A program made the position numbers and the translations under genes. From the NCBI GenBank assembly GCA_026388815.1, contig JAPLJA010000092.1, positions 1-32,495 on the forward strand: a stretch of DNA of 32,495 nt. Direction: 5' to 3'. Source of the stretch: Pseudomonadota bacterium (lineage in GTDB: Bacteria; Desulfobacterota; WTBG01; JAPLJA01). Below the pieces are notes generated by a model, which did not search any database, had not been told where the DNA came from, and saw only the letters and a program-made list of their open reading frames with translations. Shown in pieces: positions 25,512-32,495 of this stretch; position 1 is the first letter of the stretch, and every line of letters starts with the position of its first letter.

Positions 25512-27194
25512 ATGGATCAGGCGAATCTAATAGCATTACTAAACCGCTTGCGACAGGAACCGAACGAAACCGAGTGGATCGAATTCAAGGCCGACAGTTA
25601 TCATCCACAAGAGATCGGGGAATACCTTTCGGCTTTGGCAAACTCAGCATGCCTTCTCGGGAAGGCACGAGGGTATCTTGTCTTTGGCGTGGATGACAAT
25701 ACTCATGAAATCGTGGGCACAACATTTGATCCATATCGTGAAAAGGGAAAGGGCAATCAACAATTACTTCTTTGGCTTGCGGTTGGGCTACAGCCGAATG
25801 TGGGTTTTGAACAGCATATTTTCATGGTAGAAGGCAAACGCATTGTCCTTTTCGAGGTATTTCCTGCCTTTGGGCGCCCTGTAAAATTTTATGGAACAGG
25901 ACACATCCGGGTAGGCTCTTCAAAGACGGAATTGGCCAAACACCCTGAAAAGGAACGCGCAATCTGGCAACGAAATACCGATTGGTCAGCCCAGATATGC
26001 GAACGGGCATCCCTATCTGACCTTGAACCTGATGCTATTCACAAGGCCCGTCAGGAATACAAGGTCAAATTTCCTAATAAAGCGACTGAAGTGGATGAGT
26101 GGAATGACGAAACATTCCTCAAGAAGACCGGTCTGGCAGTTCACGGAACAATCACCAACAGTGCCATTCTTCTGCTGGGCAAGCCAGAGTCAGCACTATT
26201 AATCTCCCCAGCGGTAGCGAGAATTACATGGACTCTCAAGGATGAGAAAAAACTGGAAAAGGACTATGAACACTTTGATCCTCCATTTATTCTAAATATG
26301 GATCGTGTGTTAGCCAAGATACGAAACTTGAATATACGACAGTTACCCAGTGGAACACTCTTTCCTTTAGAAATGCGTCAATATGACTCTTGGGTTCTGC
26401 GCGAAGCATTACACAACTGCATCGCACATCAGGATTATAGTCTTAGCGGACGTATTAATATCGCTGAAATGCCTGATCGATTAGTCGTGACGAACGTAGG
26501 AAGTTTTTTGCCGGGGAATATTGAAAGCGTTATTCGACAGGATGCTCCGATGGAAGTTTATCGAAACCCCGCATTAGCTCGTGCGATGGTAAATCTGAAT
26601 ATGATTGATACGCAGGGCGGAGGTATTAAGCGCATGTTTCAGACGCAGATGAAGCGCTTTTTCCCATTGCCCGATTATGACCTTTCCGATCCTGCCCGTG
26701 TTGTCTTAACTATTCGCGGGACCATCATGAGCGAACAATTTACCCGGATGCTGATGGAGAGGACAGACCTTGACTTGTGGGCATTGATGCTTCTGGATAA
26801 AGTGCAGAAGGGAATCCGAATCGAACGCGATGCACATCAGCGGCTTAAGAAGCTTGGACTCGTAGAGGGAAGGTATCCGAACCTTTATATTGGCGCGAAA
26901 GTTGCGGCAGTTACTGATCAAAAAGCCCATCATATTCGACATGGGAGCCTTGATCGTCAGTACTACAAGGATCTGATAGTTAAATTAGTCCGTCAACACG
27001 GCCCTGTGCCGAGGGACGAAATTAACCGGTTGTTAGTGGATAAACTCCCTGAAGCACTTTCGTCAGAACAGAAACACCATATGGTTCATAATCTCCTAAC
27101 AGATCTGCGGAGTAAGGGGGTGATCCGTAACGCTGGAACAAGACGATTTCCAAAATGGATTATACAGGATTTAAGGAAAAATAATAAACAATAA
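25512..27194 (+). CDS. AlbA_2 (Schlafen-like)/HATPase_c_4/winged-helix protein
   Basis: The 560-residue protein begins with an AlbA_2-type domain (about 15-140): ETEWIEFKADSYHPQEIGEYLSALANSA followed by GYLVFGVDD. The middle resembles the HATPase_c_4 fold of divergent AAA-4 proteins (REALHNCIAHQDYS, IAEMPDRLVVTNVG, NPALARAMVNLNMIDTQGGG). The C-terminal 60 residues look like a winged helix. Such proteins are often annotated as transcriptional regulators or RecG-like helicases, but there is no helicase motor here. The gene starts four bases after hsdMS, so it is probably cotranscribed. Genes of this type recur in defence loci, and a regulatory or abortive role is inference. Confidence 0.8.
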   Translation: MDQANLIALLNRLRQEPNETEWIEFKADSYHPQEIGEYLSALANSACLLGKARGYLVFGVDDNTHEIVGTTFDPYREKGKGNQQLLLWLAVGLQPNVGFEQHIFMVEGKRIVLFEVFPAFGRPVKFYGTGHIRVGSSKTELAKHPEKERAIWQRNTDWSAQICERASLSDLEPDAIHKARQEYKVKFPNKATEVDEWNDETFLKKTGLAVHGTITNSAILLLGKPESALLISPAVARITWTLKDEKKLEKDYEHFDPPFILNMDRVLAKIRNLNIRQLPSGTLFPLEMRQYDSWVLREALHNCIAHQDYSLSGRINIAEMPDRLVVTNVGSFLPGNIESVIRQDAPMEVYRNPALARAMVNLNMIDTQGGGIKRMFQTQMKRFFPLPDYDLSDPARVVLTIRGTIMSEQFTRMLMERTDLDLWALMLLDKVQKGIRIERDAHQRLKKLGLVEGRYPNLYIGAKVAAVTDQKAHHIRHGSLDRQYYKDLIVKLVRQHGPVPRDEINRLLVDKLPEALSSEQKHHMVHNLLTDLRSKGVIRNAGTRRFPKWIIQDLRKNNKQ

Positions 27195-27327
27195 AATAGT
27201 CGTTACGAACAAAAGAAGATGTGAATATGTTTTTTATAACACCTTGAAAATAAAGCAGATAACTTATTGTTTAAATCGATCGTATTAAATTGGATTAACA
27301 AGGATTAACAAAGAGATTCGTTCAAGC

Positions 27328-27567
27328 GTGGTCTTCAACGTCCAGACGCCGAGAACAGAACCCTTGCTTTGCATTGCAGATTATCTCTGTTGGTCAGTTC
27401 AGCGTGTGTTCGAGCGGGGCGAAATGCGTCATTACGATTTCGTCAAGGAAAAGGTCAGCCTTGTGGTTGATCTCTATGATACAGAGAACTACGCAGGAGG
27501 CAAGAATTACTACACGCGGGAACGACCGTTGACAGCCCAAAATAAATTAAGCCCGCCTTTGCCCTAA
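27328..27567 (+). pseudogene. C-terminal fragment of a DUF3800 protein
   Basis: The 79-codon frame holds CIADYLCWSVQRVFERGEMR and HYDFVKEKVSLVVDLYD. This resembles the end of DUF3800 proteins, where an ADY...W..QR..ERGE pattern near the C-terminus follows a nuclease-like fold. The catalytic N-terminal region is missing, and the upstream sequence is simple A/T-rich text, so I read this as a 5'-deleted gene. The GTG at 27328 has no convincing ribosome-binding site. DUF3800 genes are frequent in defence islands. Confidence 0.6.
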
Positions 27568-27641
27568 GAGGGTTACCCCTCGACGACATGAAGTCGGATT
27601 TCAGGCAACGCAGGCTATTTGTAATTAAAATATGGCACCAG

Positions 27642-27657
27642 TTGACAATCTTGTCAA
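27642..27657. promoter_or_regulatory. Perfect 16-bp palindrome
   Basis: TTGACAA, a TC spacer and TTGTCAA form a perfect inverted repeat in the spacer 150 bases before the radical SAM gene. Each half contains a TTGACA/TGTCAA -35-like word, so it may be an operator or part of a promoter. No -10 box at a good spacing was found, so its job is unknown. Confidence 0.35.
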
Positions 27658-27807
27658 GGATTTTTTAAACAGGATTTTTTTAAAAGATTTTTCTGTACCA
27701 CATCATACGGCGTCGTTTTGATAGAAAACTATTGAGGACATAACACATATATTTTTGTTAGAGTAAGCAAAAAGAGAATTTGAAAAGATGATCGAAGGGA
27801 AAGAATA

Positions 27808-28845
27808 GTGGTCAATAATGGGCTCTTAGTTAAAGAAAGAATTGTGGAATATCCGCAGTTCGAAAAAGGGGCTCTTACTAAGAAGATAAAGGTTTGTTTT
27901 GATAGCTATAGAACATTGGATGGGAAATCAAAAGTTTTAATAAGTCGTGTTAACGACGGTTCCATCATTACACGCTTTGATAAAACTCCGTTGCCTCAAA
28001 GTTCAACCGATGTTATTTGCCCGCACTTTGTTGAATTGAAATGGGCTTATGGCTGCCCTTTTGATTGTTCATGGTGTTACCTTAAAGGTACGTTTAGATT
28101 CAGGCCGGAAGGCATTAAACCAACGGTTAAGGACTTGGAAAAAGTAAAGTTACATGTCCAGACTTTCTTAAATGAAGTTCAAGAACCAGAAATATTAAAC
28201 ACCGGTGAGCTTGCAGACTCGCTCATGATAGAAAATGGTTCAAATGCCTTTTCAAAATTTATCATTCCTTTATTTGAAGCCCAGGATAGACATAAAGTTT
28301 TATTCGTTACCAAGTCTAACAATATCAAGAATCTTTTAGAGATGAATCCGCACAATCAGGTGATTGTGAGTTTTACCTTGAATGCGCTCTCTGTTGCTGA
28401 ATCGTGGGAAAGAAAAGCCCCAAAGGTTTTAGACAGAATCAAAGCAGCAGCAGAACTTGATAAGGCTGGGTATGAAGTAAGAGTAAGAATTGATCCTATG
28501 GTGCCAATGGATAACTGGGAAGAACTTTACCGAGAACTTATAGACTCCGTATTTTCAAAATTTAGACCGGAAAGAATAACATTCGGTTCTTTGCGTGGAC
28601 TACAGAGTACAATAAACGGTACGAAGGATACCTCTTGGGTTCATTACCTGAAAGAAACATCAAACTGGGGGAAGAAGATAGATTTTAAAACTCGATTCCA
28701 AATGTATTCAAGTGTTGCGACTTATTTAAAGAAAAAGTATAAATACGATCAAATAGCTCTCTGTAAAGAAACGAAAGCAATGTGGTCCGCCTTAGGCGGA
28801 TTAGGAATGGACTACAAGAACATAAAGTGTAATTGTGTTTGGTAG
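27808..28845 (+). CDS. Spore-photolyase-like radical SAM protein
   Basis: The 345-residue protein has the radical SAM cluster motif in YGCPFDCSWCYLKGT (Cys83, Cys87, Cys90). The arrangement resembles the SplB-like branch, whose members include the enzyme that repairs thymine-dimer spore photoproduct. Later segments (PEITFGSLRG-like ERITFGSLRG and EALHNC-free C-terminus) do not settle the substrate, and the fourth SplB cysteine is not identifiable with certainty. The GTG start has GAAGGGAAAG upstream. Lower G+C than its surroundings suggests recent transfer. It stands among RM debris, so a role in DNA repair or defence is possible but unproven. Confidence 0.65.
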   Translation: MVNNGLLVKERIVEYPQFEKGALTKKIKVCFDSYRTLDGKSKVLISRVNDGSIITRFDKTPLPQSSTDVICPHFVELKWAYGCPFDCSWCYLKGTFRFRPEGIKPTVKDLEKVKLHVQTFLNEVQEPEILNTGELADSLMIENGSNAFSKFIIPLFEAQDRHKVLFVTKSNNIKNLLEMNPHNQVIVSFTLNALSVAESWERKAPKVLDRIKAAAELDKAGYEVRVRIDPMVPMDNWEELYRELIDSVFSKFRPERITFGSLRGLQSTINGTKDTSWVHYLKETSNWGKKIDFKTRFQMYSSVATYLKKKYKYDQIALCKETKAMWSALGGLGMDYKNIKCNCVW

Positions 28846-28851
28846 TTCTAA

Positions 28852-28875
28852 GTGGCAGGAAATTTTCTCTGCCAC
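28852..28875. other. Hairpin after the radical SAM gene
   Basis: GTGGCAG (28852-28858) and CTGCCAC (28869-28875) pair perfectly over seven bases, with a ten-base A/T-rich loop, seven bases beyond the gene stop. It has no T tract, so a terminator role is doubtful; the structure may protect the mRNA end. Confidence 0.35.
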
Positions 28876-28916
28876 ATGCATTGAGGAATTTGATTAAAGA
28901 AGCATGTGATCCTATC

Positions 28917-29001
28917 CAGCGTGTAATACTGGGATAGCGACCTGGCAAGATCTATGGTGTAATGTTGAAGATCTTTTGAGGTCACAAAATGTGACCTCAA
29001 A
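28917..29001 (+). pseudogene. Decayed ORF6N gene fragment
   Basis: Positions 28917-28962 match the intact ORF6N gene at about 22561-22606 (CAGCGTGTAATACTGG ... ATCTATGGTGTAA) with a one-base insertion and a one-base loss, so the frame is broken. The second part, to 29001, would read LLRSQNVTSN, the ORF6N SQxVT segment. It contains a palindrome (28975-29001) with perfect 12-base arms, TTTGAGGTCACA and TGTGACCTCAAA, around AAA. Sequence between the two parts has been lost. Confidence 0.75.
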
Positions 29002-29005
29002 CGGA

Positions 29006-29080
29006 GAGGCGAACCGGAAGCTGATTGAGATTTTAAAGTGACAGATTCAAGCAAAGCTGGCGGAGGTTTGGGGGGAGTGA
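29006..29080 (+). pseudogene. Decayed hsdS 3' end
   Basis: GAGGCGAACCGGAAGCT and the following bases match the end of the fused hsdMS gene at 25431-25508. The frame gives EANRKLIEILK, a TGA where the intact gene has an ERK segment, then QIQAKLAEVWGE and TGA. It directly follows the ORF6N fragment, in the same order as the intact locus, so a large deletion probably removed the M and most of the S parts. Confidence 0.75.
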
Positions 29081-29118
29081 TTTAGGGACTCATCAAGAAC
29101 AGAACAGGGAGGTAAGCG

Positions 29119-29514
29119 GTGATATTTGAAGAAAAATATCTTGATGTCTTGCAAAACATTGAGTTCGGTATCGTAAGTGTTTATCGAGAACACCCCGATC
29201 TTTGTGACTATGAGGTAATGCGCGCGCTTGATGCTGTGATCGAGCTCTATCGGGCGGAGGCTCGTGGGCATAATCCCAAGACTTTCCATCTCCCTGAAAA
29301 AGAAACCCGCGTGTTTCAGAGCGTACAAGACATGTGCGAATTTAGGTTGGGCCGCAAAGACTTGGAAGACGGTATCCAAGCTACAACCATGGAAAAGAAG
29401 ATGCCGGACGAAATCGTTGCATGTTTGAGAAAGATTCGGAAATCTGTGGACAGATGGAATGGGCAAGGAGGAAGACAAAGTTATTTGCAATTTGTTTGTC
29501 AGTATGTGAAATGA
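29119..29514 (+). CDS. Conserved-looking hypothetical protein
   Basis: The 131-residue soluble protein begins MIFEEKYLDVLQNIEFGIVSVYREHPDLCDYEVMRALDAVIELYRAEARG and is mostly helical by composition. I recognise no catalytic motif or membrane segment. The GTG start is well supported by GGGAGGT about five bases upstream. It follows the RM debris by 38 bases and precedes a toxin-antitoxin pair. The coding frame looks healthy, so it is probably a real gene of unknown role. Confidence 0.65.
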   Translation: MIFEEKYLDVLQNIEFGIVSVYREHPDLCDYEVMRALDAVIELYRAEARGHNPKTFHLPEKETRVFQSVQDMCEFRLGRKDLEDGIQATTMEKKMPDEIVACLRKIRKSVDRWNGQGGRQSYLQFVCQYVK

Positions 29515-29549
29515 CTGACCATAAGGTGCAGAGATTTGGTGAAAAATTC

Positions 29550-29578
29550 TTGATGATCAAGGATAGCGGGGTTATGAT
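29550..29578 (+). promoter_or_regulatory. Candidate promoter of the ParE/RelE pair
   Basis: TTGATG (29550-29555), a 17-base spacer and TATGAT (29573-29578) fit a sigma70-type promoter. It would start near 29585, about 100 bases before the antitoxin ATG. A CGTACC/GGTGCG imperfect inverted repeat in the leader could be an operator. Pattern-based only. Confidence 0.45.
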
Positions 29579-29684
29579 GGGAATAAGTTAAAAAATAGAT
29601 TCCAATATGGATCGTCAGAGGATAATACTCGTACCATCGGTGCGATAATTGTACAACAAGTGCAGAAATAGAGGAGGGCCAAAC

Positions 29685-29906
29685 ATGACAACAACAGCCG
29701 AGAGGCTCGTATCGGAGATTCACACCTTGTCTGATGTGGAAAAGCTGCGTTTGCTGGATGCGATTCTCACCGACCTCGACAAACCGGATCCGGAGCTGGA
29801 CCGCATCTGGGCGGAAGAGGCCCGCAAACGCTGGAATGCTTATAAAGCAGGCCGCATTCCGTCAGTATCGTATCAGGACGTTATGGACAAGTACCACCGC
29901 TCATGA
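29685..29906 (+). CDS. Addiction-module antitoxin (Unstab_antitox-like)
   Basis: The 73-residue protein matches the small addiction-module antitoxin family, with LVSEIHTLSDVEKLRLLDAIL and DPELDRIWAEEARKRWNAYKAG as the diagnostic segments. A longer frame starts at 29649, but GAGGAGGG ends five bases before the ATG at 29685, so I start there. Its stop overlaps the start of the RelE/ParE-type toxin (ATGA), which suggests translational coupling. It should bind and neutralise the toxin and may repress its own promoter. Confidence 0.88.
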   Translation: MTTTAERLVSEIHTLSDVEKLRLLDAILTDLDKPDPELDRIWAEEARKRWNAYKAGRIPSVSYQDVMDKYHRS

Positions 29907-30196
29907 AGGTACGTTTTCTCACATTGGCCCAGCAGGAACTCGATGACGCAGTCGACTGGTACAATGAGCAGGCTGATGGTCTGGGAAAAGAGTTTCTTGA
30001 CGAGTTAGACCGGGCAGTCCGAAGGTCAGTTGCTTTTCCCCTGTCCTGTCCGGAGATAGAGCCTGGCCTGCGACGATGCCTATTGGCGCGTTTCCCTTAC
30101 GGGTTGGTCTACGGCTTGGAAGGCGATACGATTGTTGTGGTGGCGGTCGCACATTTGCATCGCGAGCCGCGCTACTGGGCCGATCGTACCAAATAG
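29903..30196 (+). CDS. RelE/ParE-family toxin
   Basis: The 97-residue protein has the standard RelE/ParE build: a leading strand MKVRFLTLAQQELDDAVDWYNEQ, a helical hairpin, and strands with RFPYGLVYGLEGDTIVVVAVAHLHREPRYW. This superfamily includes ribosome-dependent mRNA nucleases (RelE) and gyrase poisons (ParE). Sequence alone does not decide which, and a ParE-like activity is slightly favoured by the partner antitoxin. It is translationally coupled to the antitoxin gene by a four-base overlap. Confidence 0.88.
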   Translation: MKVRFLTLAQQELDDAVDWYNEQADGLGKEFLDELDRAVRRSVAFPLSCPEIEPGLRRCLLARFPYGLVYGLEGDTIVVVAVAHLHREPRYWADRTK

Positions 30197-30225
30197 GGTA
30201 ATCGGGGATGGGTTCACATTTCCAT

Positions 30226-30310
30226 GAGGATATCACAATTTGTGACATCCTCGCCGGCCCTTAAATTTTCAAAGAAAGTCCATGCCTTCACCGAACAGGA
30301 CATGGCCATG
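30226..30310 (+). pseudogene. Second decayed ORF6N gene fragment
   Basis: The frame starting at 30227 reads RISQFVTSSPALKFSKKVH and then AFTEQDMAM, the SQxVTS...FTEQG-like centre of an ORF6N domain, with both flanking parts missing. The first 27 bases form a palindrome, GAGGATATCACA and TGTGACATCCTC around ATT, with one mismatch. It lies 29 bases after the toxin gene. Confidence 0.65.
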
Positions 30311-30389
30311 CACAGCCATAAACATGAAGAAAATAGAACCGCCTCGTTAATATCTGTGAACCAGAAACCATGATTTTAAATAGGTAACT

Positions 30390-32291
30390 ATGGTTATACG
30401 ATCTTTGAAAGGAAGGCGGCTCTCTTTTCTCTTGTTCATCCTTCTCATCAGTTCACCTGCCTTTGCCACTCCTGACAGGATTTTCAGCGACAATAACCGG
30501 TCAGTTGGAATCGTTACCGCACTTGATGCTGCTAAAAATCCCCTTCGCCAGGGAACCGGCTTCATTCTGAGAAGGGACGGAGTGATCGTTACCAACTACC
30601 ACCTCGTCAGTGACGCAAAGGGGATAATGGTGACCGTGGGTAATACCGTATTAAAGGTCGAGGGTATTCTCTCCGCAGACAAAGAGAACGATCTGGTGAT
30701 CCTGAAGGTTGCTGGAGAAAATCTTAAGCCTGTAAAGATGGGAGAACCTGACAAAGTGGCCCTGGGGGAGACAGTCTATATCATGAGCAGCACCCAGGGC
30801 TTTGGCAACCTCCTTGGTATAGGGATCGTAAGCGGCATGCTCCAGATGAACCCTTCAAGAAAGATATTTCAGATAGCGGCCCCTCTCTCAGAAGGGAGTA
30901 CGGGAGGCCCTGTCTTCAATAAGGACGGTGAGCTCATCGGTGTGGTTACCTTCCTTATCCAGGGGGCAAAGAACCTCTATTTTGCTGTGCCAGCGAGCCT
31001 CCTGGGAGAGAGTGTTACAGGCAAAAAGGTTACGCCGCTGGAAAACGCCGGGATCGAGGACTACCGGAAGATACCGGAGTACTGGATGAACCTTGGTTTC
31101 TACTGTGGAACGGCCGGGTTGCACCAGGAGGCAATAGATGCATATACGCAGGCGCTCAGGATAAGGCCGGACCTGGCAGAGGCCTTCTACTATCTCGGGT
31201 TGTCCTACAGCGCACTTCAGAAGTACTCAGAGGCAGTGGATGCATTTAAACAGGCCATACGGATTAACCCGCATTACTTGGAGGCCCTTTATAATCTCGG
31301 CGTTGCCCGTGAGGACGTCGGCCTGCATCAGGAGGCGATAGAAACCTTCTCGCAGGTTCTTAAGCTAAAACCTGACTGCGCAGAAGCATATTACGGCCTC
31401 GGGGGTGCTTACACCAATCTGAGCAGGTATCAGGATGCAGTGGATGCATTCAGGCAGGCGGTCAAGCTCAAGCCGGATTACGTTGAGGCTTACTATAATC
31501 TCGGTGTCGCCTGCGGCCTCCTCGGCAGGTATGGAGAAGCAGCAGATGCATGCAAACAGGCGCTCAAGCTCAAACCGGATCTGGCAGAAGCCCACAACAA
31601 TCTCGGTGTTGCGTACCTTAAGTTGAACCGGTATGAAGAAGCTATGGATGCATACAACCAGGCCCTCAAGGTCAGACCGGATTATCAGGATGCCCGGTAT
31701 AACCTCGAATTTACCAGCGCTAAGTTTTATTCAAGCCTCAAACGGCATGCAGAAGCAGTCAATGCGCTTCAGCGGGCCATCAAGATCAAGCCAGATTCAT
31801 TTGAGGCTTACGACACTCTCGGGAGCCTCTGTACGATGCTCGGCCGGTATCAGGAGGCAGCGGATGCCTCGAGAGAGGCGGTGAGGATTAAACCTGACTC
31901 CTTTGATGCACAGAGCAATCTTGCAATTGCCTCTGGCATGCTGAATCGCTGGTCAGAGGCTGCCGATGCCTACAGAGAGGCAGTACGGATGAAACCGGAT
32001 GCAGCCGCCAATGTGTACTATGGCCTCGGATATGCCTGTGCAGCCGTTGGCCGGTATCAAGAGGCAGCGGATGCATACAGGCAGGCATTGAAAAGCAAGC
32101 CGGACTATGCCGAGGCCCACCTGGGGCTCGGGATTGCCCACGTCTTCATGAACAGGAAAGACCTTGCCCGGGAGGAGTACGAAGCCCTCAAAAAACTCAA
32201 TGAAGTAATGGCGAAGAATCTCCTTGATTTTCTCAATAAAGCAGAAGAACAGTTGAAGAACCAGAATCAATCCTCCGGATCTCCAAAGTAG
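30390..32291 (+). CDS. Exported trypsin-like protease-fold protein with TPR repeats
   Basis: The 633-residue protein has a signal peptide (LSFLLFILLISSPAFA, cut near 27) and a trypsin-like domain (about 35-210). His71 in VTNYHLV and Asp101 in ENDLVIL fit the catalytic triad. Where GNSGG is usual it has EGSTGGP, so the nucleophile position is Thr171 unless Ser170 acts. It may be a protease with altered activity or a binding domain. About 11 TPR units follow (231-610), each with the pattern YxxLGxxxxxxGRYxEAxDAYxxAL. One unit (YNLEFTSAKFYSSLKRH) is four residues longer. No PDZ domain is present, unlike DegP. A periplasmic or secreted role in protein-protein contacts is inferred. Confidence 0.85.
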   Translation: MVIRSLKGRRLSFLLFILLISSPAFATPDRIFSDNNRSVGIVTALDAAKNPLRQGTGFILRRDGVIVTNYHLVSDAKGIMVTVGNTVLKVEGILSADKENDLVILKVAGENLKPVKMGEPDKVALGETVYIMSSTQGFGNLLGIGIVSGMLQMNPSRKIFQIAAPLSEGSTGGPVFNKDGELIGVVTFLIQGAKNLYFAVPASLLGESVTGKKVTPLENAGIEDYRKIPEYWMNLGFYCGTAGLHQEAIDAYTQALRIRPDLAEAFYYLGLSYSALQKYSEAVDAFKQAIRINPHYLEALYNLGVAREDVGLHQEAIETFSQVLKLKPDCAEAYYGLGGAYTNLSRYQDAVDAFRQAVKLKPDYVEAYYNLGVACGLLGRYGEAADACKQALKLKPDLAEAHNNLGVAYLKLNRYEEAMDAYNQALKVRPDYQDARYNLEFTSAKFYSSLKRHAEAVNALQRAIKIKPDSFEAYDTLGSLCTMLGRYQEAADASREAVRIKPDSFDAQSNLAIASGMLNRWSEAADAYREAVRMKPDAAANVYYGLGYACAAVGRYQEAADAYRQALKSKPDYAEAHLGLGIAHVFMNRKDLAREEYEALKKLNEVMAKNLLDFLNKAEEQLKNQNQSSGSPK

Positions 32292-32346
32292 GGATGTTGT
32301 ACCTGCTCCCGGACAGGAATGTTAAATGCATTAAGAGATAACCGGT

Positions 32347-32495
32347 ATGCATGTCAAATTCTTAGAAATTGAGATAACCGGCAGGTGTGATTGTTATTGC
32401 AGGCACTGCTACGGGAATTTTCCAAAACCGCAGGAGCTCCCGAAAGAAAAAATAAAAGAAATCATAGGACAGCTCCCCCCTAACTATCACATCAT
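32347..32495 (+). CDS. Radical SAM protein, N-terminal part (partial)
   Basis: The frame starts MHVKFLEIEITGRCDCYCRHCYG and runs off the right edge after 49 codons. Cys14, Cys18 and Cys21 form the CxxxCxxC cluster motif at the very N-terminus, as in SPASM-type and peptide-modifying radical SAM enzymes. The ribosome-binding site is weak. It begins 55 bases after the TPR gene, so the two may be cotranscribed. The substrate cannot be told from this part. Confidence 0.7.
   Translation, partial: MHVKFLEIEITGRCDCYCRHCYGNFPKPQELPKEKIKEIIGQLPPNYHI

Larger units (their letters stand above)
27195..27807. other. A/T-rich degenerate spacer with a DUF3800 fragment
   Basis: A drop in G+C and short tandem sequences suggest a degraded stretch. 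They include TTGGATTAACAAGGATTAAC (27290-27309) and the tandem AAGGATTTTTTAAAC/AGGATTTTTTTAAAA/GATTTTTCT (27656-27694). A perfect TTGACAA-TC-TTGTCAA palindrome lies at 27642-27657. Apart from the DUF3800 remnant, no gene is visible. Promoter pairs upstream of the next gene are weak. Confidence 0.55.

Noticed and set aside
31080-32220. CRISPR-like or satellite DNA repeats
   Set aside because: The approximately 102-base periodicity is coding TPR repeats with diverged codons; there is no conserved repeat-spacer pattern.

Overview
The window is a bacterial chromosome segment. It joins a conserved core block (about 0.65-19.75 kb) to an accessory block (about 19.96-30.3 kb), and a secreted-protein locus starts at the right edge. 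The lineage cannot be fixed from sequence alone. HtpX, a DUF1844 protein, a Clp-type ATPase and an Sec-type signal peptide point to a Gram-negative-like organism. Dispersed palindromic repeats and many TTG/GTG starts would suit a Nitrospirae-, Deltaproteobacteria- or Planctomycetes-like genome, but this is a guess.

Left edge (1-1.3 kb): a gene end, a fragment of a beta-repeat protein, a terminator-like hairpin, and a VapC-type toxin with its antitoxin on the minus strand. From 1.3 to 8.9 kb a minus-strand proteostasis cluster runs dnaK, a CDP-alcohol phosphatidyltransferase, dnaJ, htpX, a two-ATPase Clp chaperone and a DUF1844 gene. A strong sigma70-like promoter lies before dnaK. A 169-bp palindromic, MITE-like element separates dnaJ from htpX. 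Upstream of dnaK is a mannose-1-phosphate guanylyltransferase gene. From 10.1 to 13.3 kb the minus strand carries rplU-rpsF-ssb-rpsR-rplI-dnaB, a translation and replication operon. Its promoter shares its -35 bases with a divergent promoter for mnmG.

On the plus strand (13.4-19.8 kb) come mnmG, a short QueG-like iron-sulfur protein gene, birA, bioB and a pabB-like gene, covering tRNA modification, biotin and folate precursor metabolism. Dispersed repeats fill the gaps around bioB.

The accessory block starts at about 19.9 kb. It holds an EcoEI-like type I restriction-modification locus: hsdR, an ORF6N-domain gene, a fused hsdM-hsdS gene, and a gene for an AlbA_2/HATPase/winged-helix protein. 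A relic of a DUF3800 gene, a spore-photolyase-like radical SAM gene and an unknown gene follow, then an addiction-module/RelE-ParE pair. Between these lie debris of at least one more RM locus. It consists of an ORF6N fragment joined to an hsdS tail with a nonsense codon, and a second ORF6N fragment. All three ORF6N copies carry a 27-bp palindrome at the same codons. The arms differ between copies but stay complementary in each: perfectly in two, with one mismatch in the third. This covarying palindrome is the most unusual signal I found.

The right edge (30.4-32.5 kb) encodes an exported trypsin-fold/TPR protein whose catalytic serine position appears to be threonine, followed by the start of a radical SAM gene. 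No tRNA, rRNA, CRISPR array, intact transposase or prophage was seen.
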